A stretch of 6,844 bases of DNA from CAZQYB01 sp964597535 (GTDB taxonomy: Bacteria; Planctomycetota; Phycisphaerae; Sedimentisphaerales; Anaerobacaceae): positions 1 through 6,844 of the forward strand of contig CAZQYB010000137.1 in NCBI GenBank assembly GCA_964597535.1. The letters are read 5' to 3'. Positions 1 through 4,998 of this stretch are shown piece by piece. The translations under genes were made by a program, and so were the position numbers. Every line of letters starts with the position of its first letter. The stretch's first letter is position 1. The notes beneath the pieces were generated by a model, which was given only the letters and a program-made list of their open reading frames with translations, had not been told where the DNA came from and did not search any database.

Positions 1-76
1 GCCTCTTACATCCTGTCGCAACCAATACTCCACATGTGCACAGTGACACCAACACGACTTTAGAATAACTAACCAT
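1..76 (-). CDS. Partial lipoprotein, N-terminus only
   Basis: The reverse strand reads ATG at 76 and stays open for 25 codons to the window edge. The peptide has a short polar start with one lysine (MVSYSK), a hydrophobic core, then VATGC followed by KR. This is a lipoprotein signal with the modified cysteine at residue 23; alanine at the -3 position is less usual than leucine but tolerated. A Shine-Dalgarno GGGAGG lies 5 bases upstream of the start, and the previous ORF ends 19 bases before the start, so it probably belongs to the same transcript as the genes to its right. The mature protein is outside the window, so its function cannot be stated. Export and lipidation are inferred from the signal alone. 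Confidence 0.72.
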   Translation of the reverse strand, partial: MVSYSKVVLVSLCTCGVLVATGCKR

Positions 77-81
77 GTCGA

Positions 82-87
82 CCTCCC
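82..87 (-). promoter_or_regulatory. Ribosome-binding site of the partial lipoprotein
   Basis: GGGAGG on the minus strand, 5 bases before the ATG at 76. It is the main support for a gene start this close to the window edge. Confidence 0.65.
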
Positions 88-95
88 TTCATAGG

Positions 96-413
96 TCACT
101 CAAGATCCCACGTTATGTTTGTCTCACCATCCGCATTCTTGTTATCGTCACTAACATCATTTATCTCAGTCCAAGTCGACGCGTTCAACACGTCGTACTC
201 CGAACCAGTTGGTTTTGTCAGCCAGCTATACGCAATTTCAATCATAACTGGTGTATTGTCTATTATCCTGTATACCTGTCCTGCCCCTGTTCCGCTCCGT
301 ATCCTTACGACTCCAGGTGCCCACTCATCTATCATCCACATCTTACTAATATCTGTTAAGGTAAACCATTTTACTGAATCCACACTTTGGACATCTGTCG
401 GAGTAGTCCCCAT
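96..413 (-). CDS. Small ORF with SGTGAGQ-type domain
   Basis: This reading frame ends with TGA at 96-98 and encodes a compact domain with the elements LTD-x(4)-W, DEWAPG, RIRSGTGAGQVYRI, and a later W-x-TKPTGSEYDV. I recall the pattern 'W..NEWAG..VRI.SGTGAGQ...I..NT.T.L.V...W...P...S.Y' from phage-tail and surface proteins with beta-rich modules, so the frame looks real rather than random. The 5' end is the problem. The domain appears to begin before the stop codon of the zinc-ribbon gene (346-348), in the +1 frame. Candidate starts are GTG 452, ATG 413 and ATG 341. None has a strong Shine-Dalgarno sequence, and 341 would cut into the domain. I give 413 as a compromise. It could be a true overlapping gene, a downstream gene whose start was lost, or the remnant of a longer protein. 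No signal peptide is visible. Confidence 0.5.
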   Translation of the reverse strand: MGTTPTDVQSVDSVKWFTLTDISKMWMIDEWAPGVVRIRSGTGAGQVYRIIDNTPVMIEIAYSWLTKPTGSEYDVLNASTWTEINDVSDDNKNADGETNITWDLE

Positions 414-1608
414 CTTTCCAACCTGCCTCGAAGACAAAGCCACACTTTTCACACTTCACCGCGAGGTAAACACTCTTCTGCCCACACTTTTGGCAAACCA
501 CCGGCGGCCACCCCACGGTCTCCGGATGTTCCTTTCCGTGCTTTTCGATACATTCCAAGTAGTCCTTGTAACGCATTTTATATCCAGCTTGGCACTGCGG
601 ATTCCGGCACTTTACCCATATCATCAAACCAGCAAGTCCCCGCGGCTGACCATTTCCACCCGCATTCTTGTCCCCTTTATCCTCAGGTCTCCCCCATTCT
701 CTCGGTTTTAGATATTCCGCCTTTATCGCAGGAACAACACCATAGAAACTGCCATCCGGCCTGTTGCAGTCGAAGTAGTATGCCGGCTGCACATATTCCT
801 GCTTCCGAGGAGAAGTGCAATATCTGAATGTCATCTCCCCGACTTTCCCCTCACTACCATGCATTAGTACTCCGTTGCCTTTGCCAAGTTCCTCCAGTGC
901 TTCTTCCGGTGATTTCACCGGATACGGCTTGTAGGGAATAAGTTCCTGCCACGCCTTACGCACGCCCACTACTTCACCGCCCAGCCCTATATGGACTAAG
1001 ATTTGAGCACCGGGCCCCCAACTCTTGTAGCCGCCAATCAGTCTGCCGAATCCTAAAGACATCACTCCCGAACCGTGTATATTATCAGCAATCCCTCGGA
1101 AATATGCGTCCTCCGAAAGCAGATTACGGCTCTTGAGGTATTCCTCTGCAATCTTTCTGCATTCTTCTTTCGAAGGATAATTTTCCTTCACCCACGTTTC
1201 CGGCCTGTCCTCTCCGATTTTGTCAATGTTAAATGAACCGTTCGCAGGGTCGACTTCGAAAAGACTATCTTCGCTCCTCAACCAATAAAGGCCCATGCCC
1301 TTTGACCGCTTAAGCTCAGCGTCCGCAGGCATATTAAAATACTGCTCAGCAAATTTTCGCACAGACGCCTCTGTCACGTTTGGGTCTTTCACTTTATACA
1401 CCATCATCATCTTCGGTAACTTGGGGAACGCCCCCTCAAATACGATAGGTCCCGTAGGCCGCCGGCGTCCGCCAGAAGTAAATGTATATGGCAGTTTCTC
1501 AAGACTTACGGAGTTCGCCTCAGGCACAGCTTGCAACTTTGTAGCAGCTATGCCGCTGACCAATCCCAAAACCACCAACGCGGTTATATAACCCTTTTTC
1601 GTCTCCAT
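346..1608 (-). CDS. Exported protein with C-terminal zinc ribbon
   Basis: This is a 420-residue protein starting at ATG 1608 (METKKGYITALVVLG), chosen because AAGGAG lies 9 bases upstream and a signal sequence follows at once. The same frame is open upstream to 1731, but that part reads through a relic junction. Residues 6-26 form a hydrophobic signal or anchor. Residues about 60-300 hold a two-part domain: the second part has GEVVGV, a W-x-ELIP stretch, SPEEALEEL, and EYVQPAYYFD followed by VVPAI. This is reminiscent of the exported YycI/PepSY-like fold, though I cannot confirm it. A glycine-rich linker (about 308-325) leads to four cysteine pairs at 334/339, 372/375, 386/389 and 406/409, typical of paired zinc ribbons. 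The fragment at 1818-2015 shares nearly identical DNA with its EYVQPAYYFDC region. Function unknown; export and metal binding are inferred. Confidence 0.85.
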   Translation of the reverse strand: METKKGYITALVVLGLVSGIAATKLQAVPEANSVSLEKLPYTFTSGGRRRPTGPIVFEGAFPKLPKMMMVYKVKDPNVTEASVRKFAEQYFNMPADAELKRSKGMGLYWLRSEDSLFEVDPANGSFNIDKIGEDRPETWVKENYPSKEECRKIAEEYLKSRNLLSEDAYFRGIADNIHGSGVMSLGFGRLIGGYKSWGPGAQILVHIGLGGEVVGVRKAWQELIPYKPYPVKSPEEALEELGKGNGVLMHGSEGKVGEMTFRYCTSPRKQEYVQPAYYFDCNRPDGSFYGVVPAIKAEYLKPREWGRPEDKGDKNAGGNGQPRGLAGLMIWVKCRNPQCQAGYKMRYKDYLECIEKHGKEHPETVGWPPVVCQKCGQKSVYLAVKCEKCGFVFEAGWKDGDYSDRCPKCGFSKMVYLNRY

Positions 1609-1617
1609 TCTTCCGAT

Positions 1618-1623
1618 CTCCTT
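1618..1623 (-). promoter_or_regulatory. Ribosome-binding site fixing the start of the zinc-ribbon gene
   Basis: AAGGAG on the minus strand with a 9-base spacer to ATG 1608. It decides against the longer upstream start at 1731, which has no such site and lies inside relic sequence. Confidence 0.7.
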
Positions 1624-1727
1624 TTTCGTTATTCTTCCAAATTCCCCCTTGGTCTTGAACCTGCAACCTACACTTACTCTATTGCTTAGTATGATCCCAG
1701 TGGTCATAGCTGCTCGATGCCGTCGGG

Positions 1728-1790
1728 TCACGCGTCACGAATACCAGCCATTACCCCGGCTATGATAAGAATTCTCAGCTTCTTACTCAT
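1728..1790 (-). pseudogene. Truncated start of a HEAT-type gene (relic)
   Basis: ATG at 1790 is preceded by the same AGGGGA ribosome-binding site as the intact HEAT-type gene at 3090-3779. The first 17 codons encode the same peptide (MSKKLRILIIAGVMAGI). Homology stops abruptly after the isoleucine codon, at base 1741; three unrelated codons and a TGA (1728-1730) follow. Bases 1741-1812 match 3730-3801 without a mismatch by my comparison, so the copy is recent or has been homogenised. The ORF can still be translated as a 20-residue membrane peptide, but it is best read as the left breakpoint of a duplicated segment. Confidence 0.8.
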
Positions 1791-1817
1791 TTCATTCCCC
1801 TAAGCATTTCCCGCCCC

Positions 1818-2015
1818 TTAGATGCCGTCTGTCTTACCACGGATCTTCATAATATGGTTTGGGCTATTTGGGTCACCATTATAGCAAAATTCGCTGTACG
1901 CATCGGTTTGGTTGGCGTCTTGGTCCATCAGGCAATAATCCGTCCCGTTGCAGTCGAAGTAGTATGCTGGCTGCACATATTCCTGCTTCCGAGAAGGCTT
2001 GTCGCGCAGGCTCTT
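1818..2015 (-). pseudogene. 5'-truncated relative of the zinc-ribbon gene, with conserved tail
   Basis: An open frame of 65 codons ends in TAA at 1818-1820. It begins directly after an in-frame TAA (2016-2018), with no credible start codon or ribosome-binding site. Its first part, RKQEYVQPAYYFDCN, matches the same words in the zinc-ribbon protein; the DNA at 1947-1993 matches 763-809 at 46 of 47 bases. It then continues differently (GTDYCLMDQ...) into the tail DAYSEFCYNGDPNSP then NHIMKIRGKTDGI, shared with the small ORF at 3807-3983 and the relic at 2743-2826. This indicates a lost gene whose body resembled the zinc-ribbon protein but which ended in this tail. The stop lies exactly 27 bases from the relic HEAT start at 1790. 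A short internal ORF from ATG 1928 exists but has no ribosome-binding site. Confidence 0.75.
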
Positions 2016-2022
2016 TTATCCT

Positions 2023-2715
2023 TCAATAGATCCTTTTATCTATAGCATGCTTTTCGATTAGCTCTTTTGGAACGATATCCTTCCGGCCTATCTGGTAGAG
2101 ACCCTCCGCAGCTGTGGCCTGCACAAATTCATCCTGATCGTGCAGCGATTTTACGAGGTATGGTATCAGCTGCGTAAGTTCCTTCTCGCGTTTCTGTCGG
2201 AAGAAGCCACGGGCCATACTTGCGATCACTACTACCGCTGTCTCACGCACAACCTTCTCCTTATCCCAGAACGAACGAACAAAGACGGGCACAACGTCCA
2301 TCACATCCCCCTTCTGGTCTTTGTAAATGTACGATATAACCCCCAGCGAATACTGACGCACTGTAGGGTCATTATGATCTCTTGCCGTGTCTATTAGCTG
2401 AGGAAGCGCAGCCTCTCCGATTTTGCGTAGCTCCCAAATTGCTACCGTGGATACCACATACTTCTTCCCGTTAACATCTGTGAACTCATGTTCACGTGCG
2501 AGGTCATCGGTGAGTTGCTTGATCTTTTCACGAGTTGCACCGTCAATAGGCACGGTAATCTTCTGCTTAAGCCGCTCGGTGCGTCGCTCGGCTTCCCGCA
2601 GACCCATAACCCCCGTTTCTGTTTCCCCTGCTTTATGCGTTACCACCACCACAAGCAACACGACTATTAACGCTATTAATCCCCCCACAGCAAGAATCTT
2701 TACATTCTTCATCAT
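2023..2715 (-). CDS. Membrane-anchored HEAT-repeat-like protein (copy B)
   Basis: This is a 230-residue protein beginning MMKNVKILAV, with GGAG 6 bases upstream of the first of two adjacent ATGs. An ATG-less extension to 2742 is possible but unsupported. Residues 5-26 form one strongly hydrophobic segment ending in THK, so the rest probably faces the periplasm. Residues 36-75 are charged and helical (EAERR, LKQKI, LTDDL). Then come HEAT-like helical pairs at about 88-132, 138-172 and 180-212, with the usual pattern of a proline and acidic turn (LPQLIDTA, VPVFV, IPYLVKSL) and conserved VRQ/VRE and VQA positions. It is a paralogue of the protein at 3090-3779, with roughly half the positions shared, including the VVVTHK anchor end, EAERR, LTDDL, DVNG, WEL.KIGE and the end PKELI.KH. 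HEAT repeats serve protein-protein contacts; the partner is unknown. Confidence 0.85.
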   Translation of the reverse strand: MMKNVKILAVGGLIALIVVLLVVVVTHKAGETETGVMGLREAERRTERLKQKITVPIDGATREKIKQLTDDLAREHEFTDVNGKKYVVSTVAIWELRKIGEAALPQLIDTARDHNDPTVRQYSLGVISYIYKDQKGDVMDVVPVFVRSFWDKEKVVRETAVVVIASMARGFFRQKREKELTQLIPYLVKSLHDQDEFVQATAAEGLYQIGRKDIVPKELIEKHAIDKRIY

Positions 2716-2742
2716 TTGGTTCTCCAAAAGATTACGACTCAC

Positions 2743-2826
2743 TTAAATACCGTCTGTCTTACCACGGATCTTCATAATATGGTTCGGATCCTCCCAGCAA
2801 AACTCGCTGTATACGTCTTCCGGAAG
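2743..2826 (-). pseudogene. Tail relic upstream of HEAT copy B
   Basis: In-frame codons read LPEDVYSEFCWEDP then NHIMKIRGKTDGI and a TAA at 2743-2745. The frame is closed upstream by TAA (2827-2829) and has no start codon. The final 13 residues are identical to those ending the ORFs at 1818-2015 and 3807-3983; 35 bases (2750-2784) match 1825-1859 exactly. The stop lies 27 bases from the ATG at 2715, the same spacing as in the other two copies. The upstream part has diverged or been deleted beyond recognition, so this is a remnant of the gene that preceded HEAT copy B. Confidence 0.75.
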
Positions 2827-3089
2827 TTATAGTGTGGACATCTTCTTGAAAACCCAGCTTGGATGCGAGGAGTTTGTCCGGGTAATAGACTTATGAATTT
2901 ATAAGTACTTGTAAGTAAAAGACTTAAGCATTTTAGGCTTAAAATCACTAAGCTCCTTAATAACAAGGACTTAAGCGTTTTGAAAGCGAATACTCGGACA
3001 GACTCCGAGGCGCTCTATAATAAAGACACTCTTCCCGTGGAGCACCTAGCGTATCCCTCAATATTGCTTTGTTACGTACGTTTCTGCCT
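2827..3089. other. AT-rich spacer with a cluster of inverted repeats
   Basis: No credible gene is present. Short perfect inverted repeats follow each other: ACTTAT/ATAAGT (2889-2906), TTAAGC/GCTTAA with a 7-base loop (2924-2942), TCCTT/AAGGA (2954-2969) and CTCGGA/TCCGAG with a 5-base loop (2993-3009). The 9-mer GACTTAAGC occurs twice (2921-2929, 2968-2976). The GC-rich hairpin at 2993-3009 lies downstream of the HEAT copy C stop but lacks a T-run, so it is at most a weak terminator. A TATAAA on the minus strand (2898-2903) could be a -10 element for HEAT copy B, but no good -35 element matches it. Confidence 0.45.
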
Positions 3090-3779
3090 TTAGAAACTCT
3101 CTGTTCCTATTCCATGTTTTTTTATCAATTCTTCCGGGATGAGATGTTTTTTATGAACGTAATAAAGCACCGTGCCAGCAAAAGCTTGCACAACTTCGTT
3201 TTTATCGCCAAGTGCCTCCTGCAAGTACGGTATTACTTGTTGCAACTCTTCTTCGCGCTTGCAGCGGTAGAACCGCCTCGCTATGTTTCCAATCTGTGTT
3301 ACGGCACCCGCACGCATGTCAGCGTCGCTATCACGCATGAAATGCACAAAAAGGGGTAGACACTTGATCAGTTTCACATCCTGCTTGTCGTAAATCTCGC
3401 CGATGATTCCCAAGGCATGCTGGCGCACAGCAATATTACTGCGCGCTGTCGCCGCCTCTATCAAGTATGGAACTGCGGGCTCGCCTATCTTCTTCAACTC
3501 CCAATGGGCCATGCTGGACACGGCGTACTCATGCCCGTTGACGTCGACGAATTGATGATCCTGGCCGAGATCATCTGTCAGCTTATGTATTCTCTCCTGA
3601 GTAGCCGCAGCGATAGGAGCCCTAATCTTTTCTTTAAGCTCTTGCACCCGCCGCTCGGCTTCCTGTCTGCTCATAACTCCGTTTTCTTTTTCAGCGGATT
3701 TATGCGTTACCACCACCAGCACTACTCCTATACCAGCCATTACCCCGGCTATGATAAGAATTCTCAGCTTCTTACTCAT
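3090..3779 (-). CDS. Membrane-anchored HEAT-repeat-like protein (copy C)
   Basis: This is a 229-residue protein starting at ATG 3779 with AGGGG 6 bases upstream. Residues 6-26 form one hydrophobic span after a basic MSKKLR start, ending in VVVTHK, which suggests an inner-membrane anchor with a periplasmic body. Residues 35-72 are charged helix (QEAERR, LKEKI, LTDDL). HEAT-like helical pairs follow at about 86-130, 136-171 and 178-212 (VPYLIEAA, LPLFVHFM, IPYLQEAL as second-helix starts). Length and order match the neighbour at 2023-2715, so the two arose by tandem duplication, with clear divergence since. The start and first 17 codons are repeated exactly at 1741-1790. The upstream small ORF ends 27 bases before it, so the two are probably co-transcribed. 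Function unknown; HEAT folds usually act as scaffolds. Confidence 0.87.
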   Translation of the reverse strand: MSKKLRILIIAGVMAGIGVVLVVVTHKSAEKENGVMSRQEAERRVQELKEKIRAPIAAATQERIHKLTDDLGQDHQFVDVNGHEYAVSSMAHWELKKIGEPAVPYLIEAATARSNIAVRQHALGIIGEIYDKQDVKLIKCLPLFVHFMRDSDADMRAGAVTQIGNIARRFYRCKREEELQQVIPYLQEALGDKNEVVQAFAGTVLYYVHKKHLIPEELIKKHGIGTESF

Positions 3780-3806
3780 TTCATTCCCCTAAGCATTTCC
3801 CACCCC

Positions 3807-3983
3807 TTAGATACCGTCTGTCTTACCCCGGATTTTCATAATATGGTTCGGACTACACGGATCATCATTATAACAAAACTCACTGTACGCATCGGACTTG
3901 TTTTCGGGTGTGGCCCAGCCCATTTTCAACCTCTCAGAAAGAATTGCTGATTTTCTTTCAGCAAAACCCATTCTATTATACAT
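3807..3983 (-). CDS. 58-residue small protein with conserved tail
   Basis: ATG at 3983 opens a frame of 58 codons ending in TAA at 3807-3809. The peptide starts MYNRMGFAERKSAILSERLK and ends SDAYSEFCYNDDPCSP then NHIMKIRGKTDGI. The ribosome-binding site AAGGGGGGGG sits 4 bases before the ATG, unusually strong. An inner ATG at 3923 (MGWATPENK) also has GAGAGG 6 bases upstream. There is no signal peptide; two cysteines lie in the tail (CYNDDPC). The tail matches the ends of two relics upstream of other HEAT-type starts, and in one of them it belongs to a larger relative of the zinc-ribbon protein. This ORF may therefore be a shortened descendant that acquired a new start, or a real small protein. 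It is the only tail copy with both start and ribosome-binding site. Function unknown. Confidence 0.5.
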   Translation of the reverse strand: MYNRMGFAERKSAILSERLKMGWATPENKSDAYSEFCYNDDPCSPNHIMKIRGKTDGI

Positions 3984-3987
3984 TCTA

Positions 3988-3997
3988 CCCCCCCCTT
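3988..3997 (-). promoter_or_regulatory. Ribosome-binding site containing an 8-G tract
   Basis: AAGGGGGGGG on the minus strand, 4 bases before ATG 3983. It supports translation of the small ORF. A run of eight G inside the ribosome-binding site is also a potential slippage tract that could alter spacing. Confidence 0.5.
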
Positions 3998-4100
3998 GCG
4001 TCCATCAACGACAAATTCTTGAAAAATAAAAAATATTTTAACCCCGGAAATCCTGATGGTTTGTATCCCCTGTGGTGCGAAATCAATCCCCAATATCCAT

Positions 4101-4135
4101 AAAAAGACCCCGCGGTGCATCCGTTCACCACAGGG
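4101..4135 (-). terminator. Rho-independent terminator after the TPR lipoprotein gene
   Basis: Read on the minus strand, CCCTGTGGTG (4135-4126) pairs with CACCGCGGGG (4117-4108) over ten base pairs, two of them G-T, around an 8-base loop, and is followed by TCTTTTT. It lies 25 bases after the stop of the TPR gene at 4161. It separates that gene from the small ORF and HEAT genes, which therefore probably have their own promoter in 3998-4100. Confidence 0.8.
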
Positions 4136-4160
4136 CCATATAAGAATCTGTGCGAGGATT

Positions 4161-4874
4161 TTAGAGTTCTGTTCCTTTGTTGTCCTTTTCGATGATTCTG
4201 TCCAGTTTTTTGGTGTGCTTCTGGGTTTTTCTCGGTATTCGTATAGTCACGCCGAGTCGGCCAAGCTCGCCTGCGACCTCAGGCTGCATTGGGTTAAGCT
4301 GAAAACTGCGCTTGAGATATTCCACTGCGCGAACCTTGTCGTTCTTGCTCAAATAATAGTAGCCGATTTGCCTGTTAATCTTGGCTGAGGTGGGCGCCAA
4401 ATGAAGCGCCTGCTGATAACAAGCTAACGCATATTCGTCCAGCATTTCTTTTTGAAAGGCGAGTGCGAGCCTGAGGGAGCCGGCAGCCGAGTTGGAGGCC
4501 TGACTGATATATTCATTGGCCAAGAGTTTGGCCATGGTTTCGTCGCCACCCTGCATCAGTACTTTTACCCTCGCGGCCTGAGGCGGCCTGTAGGCGGGGT
4601 CGAAATTCAGAGCGGTTTTATACTCATTCTCCGCCTGTGCCCACAGTCCATCAGCTTGATACAACTGGCCCAGCTCGAAATGTGCCCTGGGATCTTCAAA
4701 TTTCCGGTTGATTTGCTTGAGTAATTTGGTTTTTTTTTGCTCAGCATCTGTTTTTGCAACCTTGTCAACTCGAGGCGGCCGAGCCTTTGTGTCTTTGCGA
4801 GATGAGTTGCAGCCACTAAGTAAACAGGTACAAATCAACAGAGCCAAGCCAACAAACTGCGTTTTACGAGCCAT
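4161..4874 (-). CDS. TPR-repeat lipoprotein
   Basis: This is a 237-residue protein from ATG 4874, with GGAGG 6 bases upstream. The N-terminus is a classic lipoprotein signal: MARK, a hydrophobic core, then LLSGC with the lipidated cysteine at residue 22. Residues 23-60 are a charged, lysine-rich linker. TPR units lie at about 61-94 (AHFELGQLYQADGLWAQAEN... NFDP), a degenerate one at 95-128, and further ones at 130-163 (LALAF...ACYQQALHLAP) and 164-197 (IGYYYLSKNDKVRAVEYLKR...LNP). The last 30 residues are basic. The protein is probably tethered to the outer or inner membrane and acts as an adaptor, as PilF-like or assembly-factor TPR lipoproteins do, but no specific partner is visible. A run of nine A (4730-4738 on the other strand) lies in the linker. 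It is transcribed away from ftsK and has its own terminator. Confidence 0.9.
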   Translation of the reverse strand: MARKTQFVGLALLICTCLLSGCNSSRKDTKARPPRVDKVAKTDAEQKKTKLLKQINRKFEDPRAHFELGQLYQADGLWAQAENEYKTALNFDPAYRPPQAARVKVLMQGGDETMAKLLANEYISQASNSAAGSLRLALAFQKEMLDEYALACYQQALHLAPTSAKINRQIGYYYLSKNDKVRAVEYLKRSFQLNPMQPEVAGELGRLGVTIRIPRKTQKHTKKLDRIIEKDNKGTEL

Positions 4875-4880
4875 TTCGCG

Positions 4881-4885
4881 CCTCC
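4881..4885 (-). promoter_or_regulatory. Ribosome-binding site of the TPR lipoprotein
   Basis: GGAGG on the minus strand, 6 bases before ATG 4874, fixing that start. Confidence 0.7.
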
Positions 4886-4969
4886 GACTTTCAACAATTT
4901 GTACTGCGGTCTGCTCAATGGGTATCAGTCATTAGCTCTGGTGCGCGTTCTCAGGTGTTGAACGGCCTT

Positions 4970-4998
4970 ATTCTGCCGCGCTGCATAAATTTTTGCAA
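4970..4998 (-). promoter_or_regulatory. Possible promoter of the TPR lipoprotein gene
   Basis: On the minus strand TTGCAA (4998-4993) is followed after 17 bases by CAGAAT (4975-4970). Each hexamer matches the sigma-70 consensus at four of six positions, and the upstream DNA to about 5030 is AT-rich. The predicted leader is about 90 bases. This is a weak match. Confidence 0.22.

Noticed and set aside
115..711. Plus-strand open frame of 198 codons
   Set aside because: It lies opposite the SGTGAGQ ORF and the zinc-ribbon end, shows no recognisable motif or ribosome-binding site, and has the composition of an antisense frame.
1645..1675. GGTTCAAGACC on the minus strand as a tRNA T-loop
   Set aside because: No matching acceptor, D or anticodon arms could be found around it.
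1609..1731. Longer start for the zinc-ribbon protein
   Set aside because: The extra 41 codons read through the junction with the relic, have no ribosome-binding site at their start, and would bury the signal sequence.
2772..2966. Minus-strand frame of 64 codons beginning MLLRSLV
   Set aside because: It covers the inverted-repeat block and then reads the tail relic in the wrong frame.
2993..3009. CTCGGA/TCCGAG hairpin as the terminator of HEAT copy C
   Set aside because: The stem is only six base pairs and no T-run follows on the minus strand, so it is mentioned only within the spacer description.
3926..4120. Minus-strand frame of 64 codons beginning MHRGVFLW
   Set aside because: It starts inside the terminator stem, runs through the poly-A/T spacer and out of frame over the small ORF's start. 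No ribosome-binding site or domain.
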